Positions 1-12,803 of a stretch of 64,000 bases of DNA are shown here, piece after piece. Origin of the DNA: Struthio camelus (lineage: Eukaryota; Chordata; Aves; Struthioniformes; Struthionidae). Position numbers and translations under genes: made by a program. The notes below the pieces were generated by a model. The model was not told the DNA's origin, did not search any database, and worked only from the letters and a program-made list of their open reading frames with translations. Where the stretch lies: NCBI RefSeq assembly GCF_040807025.1, contig NC_090946.1:4940001-5004000 (forward strand), read 5' to 3'. Each line of letters starts with the position of its first letter. Within the stretch, counting starts at the first letter, position 1.

Positions 1-1940
1 ATCAGGACCCATCACGGCATGACCATCAATTGCTGCCCAAGGTGGGGGTGTATTCAGGGAGGACGGCTGGCCGCAGCAGTGCACTAAGTGAACCAAGGAT
101 GTACACTTGCTGCACATGGTGCATGCTGCTCCTGCTACCCAAGCGCTGGACTTGTGCCCCAACCTTGCTGTGCTGTGGGGCTTGTAGCCATCGGGAGCAT
201 CTCTGGACCTGCACCTCCACCCATGGAAAGCAGGCATAGCAGGACCAGCACTTGCCTTCGCTTTGCCCTGGAGGGAGTGCCTAGTTTGTCTTCCCTGCCT
301 GTTTTCGGCCCCATCTCTTCCTTCTTAAGGATGTAGTTTCAGGTCCTCAGCTCCTGCTGGGTAAAAAATGGGGGAGCAATTACTGCTGCCCTGACTCCGG
401 CCCACGCAGGTGGGTCTCCTTGGCAACAGGGCTTTCAGTCTCTCCTTCCCTGTCGCTTTGCTTTGATTGGCAGTGCAACGCAAAAAATTAATTCCCATGT
501 GGGGAAGGGGTGGGGGTGGATGGCATGGAAGGGCACGTTTATGAAGTGATAAATTATCCACTGATAATTAACACCCTGGGACTCTGCTCTCTGCTAAGCT
601 ATTCACTATGCCATGTTACTTGACAACACACCTTGGCCAGCTGGCTTCTTGTTCTACTGGAGTCCATTAACTTGATGGCTGTCTTACCCTCCTCTCCTTC
701 TTCACGCGCTCCATCAGCTCTAAGCTGTCCCTTCCTTAAGCTTTTAAATGCTCAAACAACAGCAGCTCTTAAGCAGTCTATCAGGAGGTGGAGTGATAAA
801 CCAAGAAACTGAAAGCAGTGAAGGTGAAGAGCCCCGTCACTCCGAGGCTGCTGCTACAACATATGCCCTTGATGCTCGGGTACTGCATGCCCCCGGCATG
901 GGGCTGGCCCCAATCCTCTGACCGCAGGCTCCTGTGAATGCCTGGTGGTCGCAAAAAACTGTCTTCCATCTCAGTTCTGTCAGAGTGATGAAGCTCATAG
1001 GCGTAGCCTTGATTTAGGTATCCCAGAGACTTCGAGTGGGTATTCATCAGCCCAATGCATCTTCTATAAGAGTTCAGCTCCTCAGAAACTGTTGGCAAAT
1101 GTTGCAAGCGCTCCAGGAACTAACTATATGCCCTAACTAGACCTTGGCAGAGTGCCTTTTCCAGGAAAAAACTGAGAAGGTTTGGTTTTAAAACCTTCAG
1201 GCAAGTGGGAACACAAGAAATGAAAGCCTGCTGCCTAATTTATACCTGCAGTTACAACAACTGCAAGTACACATGGGATGAATCAAGCAGGAAAGCACGT
1301 GGCTTTAGCCATTTGCACACAGAATTACAGGGGCATGTTTAAGCACGTCTAGAATGAATATCTAGAATGAAAAGTTACATCCCATGGTGGCTGCTCCCTA
1401 GATCAGGAGGTTATTTGTTGTTGCAGGAACCAAAGAAACATTGCAGTTCAGGTCATAGAAACAGTGGTAAAGCCTTGTCTCGTTAAGGCTACAGGAATAT
1501 ATCTAGACGGCAAAATCCAGGATTTTAAGTGGAAGGAATTTTAAGCATTAGAATTGTAATGCTATCTACATTAGTCTGGAAGAAGTGGAACAGTTATTCC
1601 GCTAGTTATTGTTATCATTTTTGAATATCCCTGGATGGGAATAGTTGCTACTTCTGGACTTACAATGCAGCTCCAAGCAAGCCATATAGCTTCCTCCTTC
1701 CTCAATTTCCTTCTCTAAAATAAAGAAAATGTTATCAGGCCTGGGTCAGCATATTTAGGCTATGGGTAAAGTAGAGCCCTTCTGTGTGCACATCATTTCA
1801 CAGAGAGAGAACCCAATCTTGTTCCAAGGTGACTTCAAATAGTACTGAGCATTTCCAATGGTGCCCATCAAGTACACTAAATGCAGACGTTTTCAGACCA
1901 GCGCTACTGCATTAACAAACAGCTCTTTTGTCCCTACTAG
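1..1940 (+). other. CCDC9B: CCDC9B intron (5' part of gene lies before the window)
   Basis: No coding exon can be supported here. I looked for the segment that precedes the TGRERSEY block in the family, around an RNFLDDP-like stretch in human CCDC9, and did not find it. Short open frames between 781 and 1136 lie on both strands with no family resemblance. The stretch ends in a pyrimidine-rich acceptor, tttgtccctactag, at 1927-1940. I infer that it is intron and that the upstream exons lie to the left of the window. Confidence 0.6.
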
Positions 1941-2116
1941 GAGGGTGGTAAGTCAGCCCAGAAAAGCCCTGGAGACCCCATGACCGGGCGGGAGCGCTCA
2001 GAGTACATACGCTGGAAGAGGGAACGAGATCAGATTGACCTGGAGCGACTGGCACGTCACAAGAACGCGAAGGGCGAGTGGCGGCGGGCTTGGGATGTGG
2101 AGAAGTCGGAGCACAT
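1941..2116 (+). CDS. CCDC9B: CCDC9B coding exon with the conserved TGRERSEY block
   Basis: The acceptor is ccctactag|GAG and the donor is CACAT|gtaggt. The 176 nt start in phase 0 and leave two bases, AT, which join the G of the next exon to make Met. Read through without splicing, the frame would hit TAG at once (cac atg tag); the splice removes that apparent stop. The exon encodes a strongly basic, charged helix-like block, the best conserved part of the family, which carries the identification of the gene. A GTAAGT string near its 5' end lies inside coding sequence and need not be used. Confidence 0.88.
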
Positions 2117-5100
2117 GTAGGTCCTCCACCACCCTGGAGTGGTTTGTCTGCAACAGGCCATCTGAAGCCAGTGACGGGCTCTTATGCAGATATGCATTGC
2201 TGATCAAATCGCATGCTGTCATCTGCCTCTCCCTGACCAAATCTGTATCACCATTTCTTTCTCCTCTTGACCATATTTCTCAGTGGAACCAGATATCAGA
2301 GCTATCCTCGTCTATTATTTCTAACATGAGGTCTCCTATCCTGATAGGAGATATTTTGTGCAGATAAGGACTGCCTGCCTTTGGTCCTATGGGGACTCTG
2401 AGGGAGCAAAGGAGGGGAGTGCGAACCAGTGCTCAGGTTGTACTTGGAGGGTCGTCATCTCCACCTGGACAAGTCCCATGGCAGGAGAGTACAGGCACTC
2501 TTCCAGAGGGAGGGCTGGACAAACTCATGTAGCTTCTCCACAGCCTTTCTCAGAGGAGGCTTCTCCTTTTCAGTCTCAGGCAGGGCCAAATTACATAAAT
2601 CCTCCTGACCTCATAAACTCAGCCCTTTCGGGCGCTGCAGTGCAAGGGGATCACTTCAAAGGTCCACCTTTACGATACATGGGAAATGCTGGGGATAGTA
2701 ATGTGGGAGAGCTCTCAATGGGGTCTGGCATCTCCATGCTTTAAACACTGTCCTTCTAGCCGTACTTGTCCAGGAGGGTCACACTGGCCAGACAGCTTTA
2801 GAGGATGGCTCAGTGCCTGTGGCAGGATAGGGTTTTGATAGGGTTTAGTGGACGTTACCTAGGTTTGCTGATAAGACCCTCAGGCTAAAAGAGTTCTACA
2901 AGGCAGATAGATGGGACAATCTTTTGGCTGAGGAATGAGACTAAATATAGAGAATTTTAGTCACTGAGACCCCGATAATTGGAGGTGAATTGACTTCAGT
3001 GGGTGCTGAGTGCTGCTGGCAAGACAACCCTGAACCCTACTGTTCCCCCATATATCCATCTTTAAGAGAAGAGCAATAATATGAACAAGCAGGATTAGAT
3101 ACCGACCCAACGAGTCTGATCCATTGGTCTGATTTGAGTTGACAAGTCCTGAAGCTACTTCAGGTTATGTTTAGAAGCTTGTGAAGCTTCACTTGAGCTT
3201 TATGCTACAGGCATCTATAGGTTTCAGAGGTGTTCATAGAATAAAATTAAAAAAAAAAAAAAAGGTGGGTACTGATGCAAAGGTTTTAGAAGTTCTCCTT
3301 TGGGGTAGAATTGCCTCACAGCCTCATTTCTCCTGGTTAGTGCATGTGGTTTCAGCTCCTGCTGATAAACCCACACGTTTGCCAGTGAGCAGGTGCAGAA
3401 GAGCCGATGGCTGGAGCCTGCAGCGTCTCGAGGTCTCCTGCTCACACTTTTGCTCCTGGAGGAGAACGGTCAGGTCTGACAATGCCTGTTTTTAACCTGC
3501 AGGTTTGAAGAGGACTTTGTTAAGGATGGGGAGCCAGCCTTGGATAATCCCAGCAATAAGAAAGGTTGGCAAGGGACACCTAGATTCTGTCCTGATGCTA
3601 GTGAATGCTGATGGGGCGAATCGAGTGCCACAGCAGCTGTCGTGGCTGTCAGCTGTGAAACTCTGCTTTCCTGGGCAAATGCCTCTGAGCGCAGTGCTGG
3701 GGTCTCAGCACTCTCTGTTTGGCAGAGTGCTCAGGGGATGGGATTTGAGCATACGGGTGCTAGTGCTTTTTACCTTCCCAGGGAGAGCAGTGGCACGGTT
3801 TCTGTAACCTTGTGTGACATAACACGGAGGCTCAGCCCTGCCTCCTTTCCCAGACACTGGTTTGAGAGGCAATCCTATTCCAGAGCACATCATCTCTGAT
3901 CGCTGTGGCACGTGCTGGCTTCTTTACTCACATAAGTCCATTATGTCTCCTGTTTCTCAGGAGATGGACTGGCAGAACAAAGCTTTCCCTTGTGTCACCC
4001 TATTTTAGTGCCAGGCTCTCTGCTGCACATCCATTGCTGAACCCCACTCACTTTCATGCATGCTTTGCTTTGTTCTTTTAGGGGGAAGAAACTCAAGGAA
4101 ATTCCAGCACAGGTCCTTTCCTCCCGAAGGAAGAGGTGAGTAAAACACAGAACTGTTGCGTCACCCTGCTAAGTGTCAGAGCCTCCCATATACTCTCATG
4201 GAGACAGCTCTCTCCAGGCACTCTCACAGCTACTCAAATTTGGAGTGCCTTTTAAGGACATACTATATTAGGAGATCTCACAAACCCTCAAGCTGGTGAA
4301 ATCAACCTAAACCTGAATTCATTTGCACTTCCAGCCACGTTGGCCCAACAGTTCTCTCTCATATCCATATTTCTTTCTGCTTTTCGTAATGGGTTTGGCG
4401 CTTCCAGAAGGGTCTTTTGTGGACAGCATGGTAACCGAGTATTGTTGAGCTGAAATAGAAATGGCAGTTTCCCAAGGGATATGCACAGGAACTGGAGAGA
4501 TTGGGAAAAACTGGAGGGGAAAGGGCTGAAAAGCAGAGCAGAGAGCAAGCTCTGCAGTAAGGGATGTCCCGTGAACAGCACAGGGGAAACTGTGTCTGAG
4601 GAATGAAATTTACTATTACAGTTCAAATTCAGATTTAAAAATGCAGAAAAAACACCCTTAAATTCTCATTCTATATTTATCGCTGTGGAAACTAAATTTA
4701 CAGTATGCCTACAGCTTCAGAGAATCCTCCCTCCAAGGGTACTTTGCAGTGATAAAAGGATGCTGGCCCTTTCAGTGGTCCATCAGCCAGCTCTGCCTGC
4801 TCCTGCATGGCTTTTCCAACCTGACTTCTAGGTGGAGGACAGCACAGTGTGAACGTGAGCGATCCTGGTCCCAGAGCAGTACCTGCTGTGAGCAGCCGAG
4901 CCAAAGGAAAGGACAGACTGACTGGCAGAGCCAGAAGGTAAGGAGGCTGGCAGCAGAGCCACTTACTAGCGGTTGTGCCGTGCATTTCTGGGGCTTGTTC
5001 CTTGCCTGAGGGTGAAGAGGGACACAGAGAGAGAGAGAGATGCTGATGCCCTCAGATGAGCCTGCCCTGGCTGGGAGCATGGCTGGTAGGACATCGCTTG

Positions 5101-8100
5101 GTGGAGTTTGTGGCACCTGCAGACTGCATTGCCACTGCACCGACCCACTGCAGAACAGCCTGGTGTGGGGGTCGGGGTTACTCTCGAACTGGATCTGGTT
5201 TACGCTGCCGCATGACCCAGGAGGCTTTTTGAACACATCTTGTCTGACCTCTAGGCACTGCTGATATGGGGGAAATGGCTCCAAAGACGGTTCGCAGCTG
5301 AACCAATAGTAATTAGGACTGGTAGTGTGGTAGAGATATTTTACGTCCCCAGAGACTCACTAACACTCAAAAAACAACCCTTCTTAAAGACCCTTAACCT
5401 GGCAGGGAGGAACATGGCCTATTCCTGCCAGCTGTGGATAGCACACAGCAATACAGTAATTTTCACAGAAGCAATTTCAGAATGTCAGCAAAAGTAAGTG
5501 CATTTTACAGGTTCGCCCACATCCTCCCAGGGGTCCCCTTCCCTTGCTGCTCTCCGTAATTAAATTTCAGTGCAGTCTCTGGGTTCCCAGAGTCACACTA
5601 TCTAACAGTTTAATAACAGCGATCGTCTTCACAGCGCTGCTGTGCCCTTTAGCAGGCAACAAAAGGATGCAGCCTTGATTAGATACCCCAAGCCTCTTAA
5701 TTTTCCAAGAACACAAGATTGTTCCAGTAGCTCTTAATGTTAGCATTCTTCAACCATCCAGGTCAGTTATGGCCAAGCAGTTAAATAGATGCATAAACAG
5801 ATATACACCTCACTGGGATACTCACAACATCACCAGAATGAATTAGCTGGTTGGAGGTGAGCTGGTGCTGTTTACTGTTCCTCGGCTGAAATGAAAACAG
5901 AGTGTGTTAGGCAGGGTCTGTGCATGCAGGAGGCTGCTGCATCAGGACGGTAGTAGGTCTAATGTGCGCAGCCTTGCACTGTATGAAGCCTGGCTGTTTT
6001 TTTTGGTGTTGCTTTTCTTATTAGCGGCTATACTTTGGGGAAATATACCTGAGCAGCTATAACTCTCAGCTAGTTACACTATGGGTTGGCAATCTACTTA
6101 TAATGTCAAGGTGGTTCATCTACTGTGCTCCTAAGCCCCGTCAGTTAATCATAGCATTTTAATTTCATTCTGATAAATTATTGAAGAAGAGTAACAACAG
6201 CATGCAAATAATCAAGTTAGCTTTATTTATAGGTTATATTCAAGTCCTTTCCAATAACACGTGCTTTGGAAAGAAAAGGTGATGAGCTCTGCTCTAGCTC
6301 ACTCTCCCTCAGCCGCCAACTGCAGCACTAGGGTATTACAGCAGTCCCCAGAGGATGTGCAGGATGGAAATGGCAAGAGCTTTGCTTTGTGTTGTTACCT
6401 TTCGTGAGCCCCTTAGAAGGCATCACACTGCAGCTTGAACATTGCTGTTGAAGATCATGAAAATGCAGTGACTGCACACAGAGCTGCCTCTTCTGAACAT
6501 GCCAACCCTTCAAGGCCAAACCAAACTCCCAGACCTCAACGACTACCCCCAGGAGTACGTGTGGTTCTAGTTATGAGGTTTGCCGCTGAAATCTGGCTAT
6601 TTGTGATAAATGCACAGGAATTATTTCAAGAGCTGTACTGAAGAAGAGGAAGAGAGGAAAAAAATATATCCATCCGATACTAAATTTAAATTAAAACACA
6701 GTTAGCTGTTGCACAGACACCACTGTCCCCTACACTGATAGTAAGATTTTTAACAGTCACAAGTAGTCTGGACTTTAGATCATCATCCTTTCTAAAATAT
6801 AGCACTTCCTATGGTACACAGCTTTCCTGAAATCACACACCAGTTCTGGGCTAAACTGGTTTCAAATGGAAGGCTACTAAAGCAGAACTGCTATCTCTAC
6901 GCCTCGCTAAACCTGACTGGGTCAGTTATTGTCAATTGTCCAGGCATCCTCCAAAGCTAATCAGAGAATGCTGTTTCCTGAGACACCTTTTTTTTTTTTT
7001 GGACTTTGATCCATCTGTTCCTTTAAAATAAACGCACATCTAGTGTCATCCCCTCCATGCTGAGAAGGGGTCACAGGACAGCTTACTGCTGCAGAGCAGA
7101 CTGTGTCTCACGGCAGGAGATGTGCTCAGTGCTCCTAAGGGCAGGGAGAAACTGCACAGAACAAGCAAATTTGTGGTTTCCCTGCCTATGTTTGCTGGGA
7201 ATGTGAGTTATACCCACTGCAGAGATCATTTTATTCCTTTCTCTCTCCTTCCTACTCGAGTCTTTTGTTTTTCTGACTGTCTTACTTGAAAGCTTTTTGG
7301 AGGGAGAGAAAATGTGCGGATGGGAAGGGGGTGTGTGAAATCCACAGCTCAGCTCATGGCTCGTTCAACCAGAGTCCTATACTATTTGCTAGGATTGTGC
7401 ATGAAGGATGGTGCTGGGAACTTACACCAGAAACTCCACCAAAGACTGCGGGGGTTGAGGGTTTGGGACACTTGTCGGTGCAGGTTCAGTGCTGGCTGCT
7501 CTTTGGGGCCTGGGTAGGTGGGAAGGTGCAGAAGGGGTTTCCCCAGGAGCTTCAAGTGGTGCGATGTCTGGTTTATTCTGGTTATATCTAGTCTAGTCAT
7601 GTCTTCAACCATTGGCTAGGCCCAGCTTGTCCCACAGCAAGAGCTGGCATGTGCCTCTGGGTCCTTCTGGGAGCATCAGGTGTGTAGGGCATGGGGTTGG
7701 TGAGCTAAGGTGTCTGGATGTGGCCCAGCCCTCGCCTGCCTTTGTCTTTGCTTCCGAGCAGCAGAATAGAAGGAAAGATTTCAGAAAAGATGATGACATT
7801 AGAATGATCTGATGACATGAGAAGCCTCATGCCTTTCCAGTGTTTAATCTTTAATATTAAAGTTTAATCCTAATGCAGGCCTTTTTTCTGCTCTGTGGAC
7901 ATTTTAGCCCTACAATTTAGATGCTATATGGTTAGTTAAATGTGTATCAGGAGTACACTGTAAACAAAAGAGCAGTGTTGATTTTGAGCGCCTTCTTGGA
8001 ATGAACAAAGAGTTTGTTTGCTTCCCTTTTATAGGCAGAGTGGACTGATGGATCATGTTGTGCTCTGATCTGCTCACCACAACCCGCGGGCCAAATGCCC

Positions 8101-11100
8101 ACACTCAGGTCCTGCCTCAGGCTCTGTCTTTGCCCAGGCTGGGCCCTGGGAAGGAGCTGAGAGCCTGTCTGCTCCCCTCTCTCCATCATCTCTCCTTCTC
8201 CTCAGTGAAGGCTGACTTAGGCCCCAAAGCATGCTTTTGACAGGGAGGTGCTGACTGCCTTCCAGAAATCCTGACAGGGTCTTGAGACTTTTCTTTCTCC
8301 TTCTGCACTGCACGCTCAGAGCCATGCTCAGAACCGGCTAGCTGTCTTTGCTAGCTGTCTTATGGCAGAAATTCAAGGAAATAAAGAAGGGCTGGGATTA
8401 ATGTTTTGTACCGAGTGCCTCAGCCTCTGACTGGCCGGCTTGGAGCACCTATATGACAGGCATCTCATTGAACTGCCCCATCAGCAGCAGCCTGTGGAGT
8501 CTCTTCCCACTGCAGTCTCTGTTTGCCTCTTCTTCTCCAGAGTGCAGGTTGGTCACTGCTCTCCACTGGCGGCAAGGGACATCATTTCAATCTGAGTAGG
8601 GTTGTATGTGGGTATCAGCACTTTTACCTGCTGTACTTGCATGGTATCATTTCCTTGCTTTCCTTGACTCCCCATTAACAGGGGATTTATGCAAGGAGTC
8701 CAGCAGGCTTAAGATCTCTTGTGCCTTAGACATCCCCGCTCGAAGCAGCCATCAGAGCCAAGTCATGCCAGCAATGTGGACCAGTTTAAAGCAACAGCTG
8801 TTTCTGGGATCCTTTCTCTATCTGGGGAGAGGGGAAGGTCAGCTAGCTGCATTACACAGTGAGGTTTAGCAGCTTCTGTTAGGAGGCTGGAAGGATGTAT
8901 TTCAAAGAGGGAGCCTGACTTGTCATGGGCTTCCACAGCCTGTCGTTTTATGGTTTTCAGTACATGTTTGTGCCTGCAGTGCAGAGGCTTGCAGGCATTT
9001 TAGTGCATCTAACTCCTCTAGGGCTGTCAGGTTTGTATCAGGATATTATTGACATCCATGTAAAAGCTTTAAGACTCAAAAGTGCCTGAGTGCTTGAATC
9101 CTGTTTAGATGCCTAAATACTTGCTGATGAAATCGTAAAATCTTACATACTGTTGTCCTCACAGAGACGTTCTTTATTCTTGTTCATTTTCTTCTTCTCA
9201 TATTTATCTCACACTGAAACAATTCCTCATATTCCTTCCTGAACATCCTCTTTTAGAAATGGGGCTAGAAGGACTCTTAATTTATTTTTTTCATGCTTGC
9301 TTTGTTGTTTCAGTAGTTCACATTTATCAGCCAGTAAGATGGAAAGTCATAGTTCATTTTCAGCTACAGAGAAATACGTTAAACAGTACTGACATGAGTA
9401 GCTGGACCATGGAAGCATGACAAAGTCCTCACCTCCACCCCATGGAACTGGAAAAATTAAGGGAAATGAGGAAGCCAAATATTTGTCTGCAACAGTATGG
9501 ATACATCTCTCAGTGCTATCTAACCCCTGCATCCTGCCAGGATCACTTCAAAATTGCTCTCTGCCCATCCATCTCACCTCATGGACTTTGTCTCCTCTTC
9601 ATTGTTCCTTCTGTGTCCTCTGTTGATCTAGAAAGTGTCCAGTGACAGTCAGGCCATGTAATCTTGTGTGGAAGAGCATCCTTTGCTCTGCTGCTTCTCT
9701 TTAGGAAGAGCCATTCCTGTAGCCTTTCATCTCATTTCAAACCTCAGATCAGGATGCCTTTGGGGTGCTGAATTCTTCTTTCCCACTTGCTTTATCACTA
9801 AGTCTCCTCTCCCATTTAAGTCCAAGCAATCCAACAGCAGTGATAAGCCCCATTTGGAGCATCTAGTGGTGACTTTCAGCTGCACCTGGAATGATGGAGA
9901 TAAGGGGCTTCTCAAGCCACGACTGCCTCATATCCAGGACAAGACCTTGCTGGCTGTTGTTTGGGTGCTGGGTCACAATCTGTCTCTAAGCCTTACAGGA
10001 CTGCTCCAAGCTGCTTGACCCTCTGGTTTATGAAGGACACTATACCGGACTCTATACTCTACGAGAGCCTTGCGGTGCTTGCAAATGTAATTCGCCTCTG
10101 CCTTAAGGACTTTGTCAGCTAAAAAGGCAGTGTGAAGTAGCTTAATGCATTTGTAAGGTGGAGCCTGTGACAGTAATTTTCACACAATTTTCACAAGGGC
10201 ACATGCAGTCACTGTAACTGTGCATTTGCCTTTGGAAATGCCTGACTTTGCAGTCAGCTCAATGTGTATTTTCATTTTTCTTATCTCAGCCCAAATTCAC
10301 CAAGCGAAGAGGCCAGTGAGCCCAGCGGAGTTGCTCTAGAGAAGAATTTAATCTCGTGCTCCTTTGCGCACATTGTGTTTTGAGGGTATGTGGTCTCTAT
10401 GTGGAGAAATGATCCTCCTTTTGCTATCAATATTTGGAAAAATATTACCAAATCATTCCAGAGATGATGCCCTCAGTTCTATACAGTAACAAAAAATGTG
10501 ACCATGCCCACTGTCTCACCGTCTGTCAGAAAAGCCTTCAGAAAACAAGCTGAATGAGACCTGGGAGGTCCTGACATTCATCCCTAGCAAAGCGAGGCAA
10601 TAATTCTGCACGTTTTTTCATCTCTCTCTTCTGTGACTGCAGCCACTGCACTGCAAGATGCCAATGTAGTGGGGGATGCACTTGCTCTCTATAAATGCCA
10701 AGTTACACTTTTAACATACCTTTGCCATCTATGTATTTCTTATTTTGGTGATATAACACCTGGCACACATATGAGAAAGGAGGGGTTACTAAGACCTCCC
10801 TGCCCAGTAGCATTACGTGGGCAAATTCAGATTTATGTTTACCCTGGCAAATTCAAAATACACAGAAGAAAGCACTTCCCTGGGCAGAATTTAGCTAAGC
10901 CGTGGCCCTCTTTGGCACAGGATGTTGTAGCTGCTGCAAATTTTTATGGGGTCAAAATGTACTTACGCAAAACCTTGGAAGAGACTGCCTACTAAGCATG
11001 ACTCAACACAGAGATAACTATCTCAGGCTCAGGAAGTCCCAGAGACGCACACTTGCCCTGTTTTCAGACTCTACCTAAGCATGTGTAGGTGACACTGGTG

Positions 11101-12803
11101 GGAAGAGAGAGCCTGAACTAGCTGGACCTGCACTCTGACCCTTATGGCCATTCTTGCAGTCTGCTTGCACACGTCCATGTCTCCGATGTCCCAAGCTACC
11201 ACCGAGCAACTTTATCCTTCACCTCTGCCTCCGTGTCTGCCATTGTGGAGATCTGGGAAGCTTGGGGACAGTCAGGAAGTCAAGATCAGACTGTGGCAGA
11301 CATCAGCATAAGCATCCGGTACATCTTATTACTCTAACAACAAATGTCTGTTCTGGCAATTGGATCTTATGTTTAAAATTTAGTGGTCTCAGATGAGTGT
11401 CTCTGGCTGCACTGAGTGCTTTGCAGGTGCAAGGAGAAGGAACTGGGCCTATTCTGTCTGCCGCCTTTATCCCTTATTGCCTGGTCAGGGTGCTCTGACA
11501 AAGAACGGATGGCCCTAGTAGAAATTCTCGCCAAGGCATCAGACAGGGAGAGTGGCTTTGCCATATGAGAACTTGAGGGCCTAAATTCTTCGTTTTATCT
11601 TGGCAGATGGGATGCAAAAGAAGGCGACGACATGTCTTTTCTGAAGGATGACCCTGACAGCCAGGTGAGTTTATCTGTTTGAGGCTGGCTGTCAAACTTT
11701 CTAGAAACATGCAGTATTAGGAAACCTGGAGACTCTCAGCAAGTGCAGAGCTGGGAGACCCATGTGTTGGGATAAATGGGGATTTATCCCACTTTAGCAC
11801 TCTCCAGGCGGCATGATGGGAGAACAGCTTCATTTCTTCCATTGACCCTCTCTCAGCATAACATCCCCCACTTGTCTTGGTCCCTGAACACTGCTCTTCT
11901 TCACTTACATCCTTTAACTTCCTGTAATGGTCTCTGAAGATTCCTCCTCAAGTGTTGGGAACCACCACAGACAAAGAGTACCATAAACTGATGTTTTAAT
12001 AAGCTGAAATAAATATCTCCTTCTTTTCTCAGAGGATCCTTGGTACAGACAAGCTGAAGAGCAGAGGTGAGGAGGGGGTGGAAGAGAACTGCCCGGCAGA
12101 GCTGGAGGAGAAGGTGAAGCAGCCAAGCCTCCCAGATCATGGGGCCTCCTCATCACAAGGGCTGCAAAGTGGGAAGGTCTCATCTGCCCACAATGGCCAG
12201 AAGGAGGAACTGAAAGCAGCGAAGGGCCTAAGCAGGGAGGTACCTGTGGCCACCACTGGTGACACAGAGCCAGGGACCAAGTTGAGTAAGGAAAGCATTG
12301 GGGAAGATGCCAGTGAGAAGCCTGGCACTGCTGACATCCCCCAGGAGAAGGAGAGCACAAACAGCAGCACTCCACAGAACAGTCTTCCAAGCGCTGTACA
12401 AGCCACCAGGTACAGCAGTGAGGAGACCATGTCCTTGCCCCTTGGAGCTGACTTAGAGAAAAGCGCAGCTTCAGAATGGGAATCCACTGAGGACTCTTCG
12501 AATAGCCATGGAGGAAAGCTGGACACAGCAGCAGCAGGCAGATGGGAGGCAGGTCGAGGACAGCTGGTGAGCAAAAGAGGGGAGGAAGTGACCCAAAACA
12601 CTGCCCTTGAGGGGCAAACACTTGCACTGAAAGGTGGTGAAGACACTGAAGGAGCTGAGCACAGAGGAGAGCCTTTGCTCTCAAGGGAGGACAGCTCCAA
12701 TAAGACTGTTGTGTCTGAGCAGGACACAGCAAAATCACAGTCCAGTGAAGGGGACCAGCCTGAGGAGAGCAAGGACAAGGACAGCGGGGACTCTCTGAAC
12801 TAA
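1941..12803 (+). CDS. CCDC9B: CCDC9B, coiled-coil domain containing 9B, C-terminal 407 residues in six exons (5' partial)
   Basis: The joined exons 1941-2116, 3503-3561, 4082-4135, 4832-4937, 11607-11664 and 12033-12803 give 1224 nt, that is 407 codons plus a TAA. Every exon junction keeps frame. The first exon carries the family hallmark MTGRERSEYIRWKRERD, then ERLARHK and GEWRRAWDVEKSEHMF. These match human CCDC9 (MTGRERSEYLRWKQER... WRREWDAEKTDGMF) as I remember it. A second anchor is RRWDAKEGDDMSFL, corresponding to WETKEG in CCDC9. The last exon is low-complexity, rich in Glu, Ser, Lys and Gly, and probably disordered. The paralogue CCDC9 is reported to associate with the exon junction complex and RNA; the function of CCDC9B is not established. 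The choice of CCDC9B over CCDC9 rests on the neighbours INAFM2 and PLCB2. The initiator methionine and N-terminal coiled coil are outside the window. Confidence 0.85.
3503..3561 (+). CDS. CCDC9B: CCDC9B coding exon, FEEDFVKDG segment
   Basis: The acceptor is tttttaacctgcag|G. The first G completes the Met codon split from the previous exon, giving the join EHM-FEEDFVKDGEPALDN, which parallels MFKDGPVPA in CCDC9. The exon ends AAG-AAA-G before gttggc, a weak donor that matches the consensus only at GT and on the exon side. The single leftover G joins the next exon in frame, which supports this end despite the poor donor. Confidence 0.75.
4082..4135 (+). CDS. CCDC9B: CCDC9B small coding exon, basic/Gly-rich
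   Basis: The acceptor is tttgttcttttag|GGGG and the donor is AAGAG|gtgagt. With the G carried over, the exon reads GGRNSRKFQHRSFPPEGRG and leaves one base. The segment is basic and lies where CCDC9 has its Arg/Lys-rich linker. The evidence is the pair of good splice sites and the phase agreement on both sides; the residues themselves are not diagnostic. Confidence 0.75.
4832..4937 (+). CDS. CCDC9B: CCDC9B coding exon, linker to the WDAKEG block
   Basis: The acceptor is ccaacctgacttctag|GTGG and the donor is CCAGAAG|gtaagg. With one base carried in and two carried out, the 106 nt stay open and end in SSRAKGKDRLTGRAR plus a split Arg codon. Joined to the exon at 11607 this gives RARRWDAKEG, matching the position of the DDRWETKEG stretch in CCDC9. 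The exact phase bridge between otherwise incompatible neighbouring exons makes this a confident small exon. Confidence 0.78.
4938..11606 (+). other. CCDC9B: Large CCDC9B intron
   Basis: This 6.7-kb interval lies between two exons whose phases join directly, so no extra coding exon is required. I saw no open frame here with family resemblance, no recognisable transposon and no RNA gene. It holds a short (GA)n run near 5030 and a T11 run near 6990. It ends in the acceptor cgttttatcttggcag. Confidence 0.65.
11607..11664 (+). CDS. CCDC9B: CCDC9B coding exon, WDAKEGDDMSFL block
   Basis: The acceptor is ttttatcttggcag|A and the donor is AGCCAG|gtgagt. The first A completes an Arg codon, then the exon reads WDAKEGDDMSFLKDDPDSQ and ends in phase 0. 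The W-D/E-x-K-E-G pattern is shared with CCDC9. Because the exon ends in phase 0, skipping the next exon and joining the exon-like ORF at 23048 would keep frame; see the findings. Confidence 0.83.
12033..12803 (+). CDS. CCDC9B: CCDC9B terminal coding exon, acidic disordered tail
   Basis: The acceptor is tatctccttcttttctcag|AGG. The frame runs RILGTDKLKSRGEEGVEE, then about 240 residues rich in Glu, Ser, Lys, Gly and Thr, and ends KDKDSGDSLN with TAA at 12801. At 257 codons it is by far the longest open frame in the window matching an expected exon. Large open frames on the opposite strand at the same place are shadows of this biased composition. No domain is visible. Confidence 0.83.
   Translation, partial: RILGTDKLKSRGEEGVEENCPAELEEKVKQPSLPDHGASSSQGLQSGKVSSAHNGQKEELKAAKGLSREVPVATTGDTEPGTKLSKESIGEDASEKPGTADIPQEKESTNSSTPQNSLPSAVQATRYSSEETMSLPLGADLEKSAASEWESTEDSSNSHGGKLDTAAAGRWEAGRGQLVSKRGEEVTQNTALEGQTLALKGGEDTEGAEHRGEPLLSREDSSNKTVVSEQDTAKSQSSEGDQPEESKDKDSGDSLN

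Noticed and set aside
2035-2367. Apparent ORF start and stop around 2117-2122 suggesting CCDC9B ends at TAG
   Set aside because: The TAG lies inside the splice donor CACAT|gtaggt. Splicing to 3503 restores the conserved EKSEHMF join, so it is not a true stop.
4772-5284. 170-codon minus strand open frame
   Set aside because: Overlaps the + strand CCDC9B exon at 4832-4937 and has no recognisable content.
11914-12778. Two long minus strand open frames (274 and 213 codons) opposite the CCDC9B last exon
   Set aside because: They mirror the Glu/Ser/Lys-rich codon use of the CCDC9B exon. The + strand frame has the acceptor, correct phase and family context.
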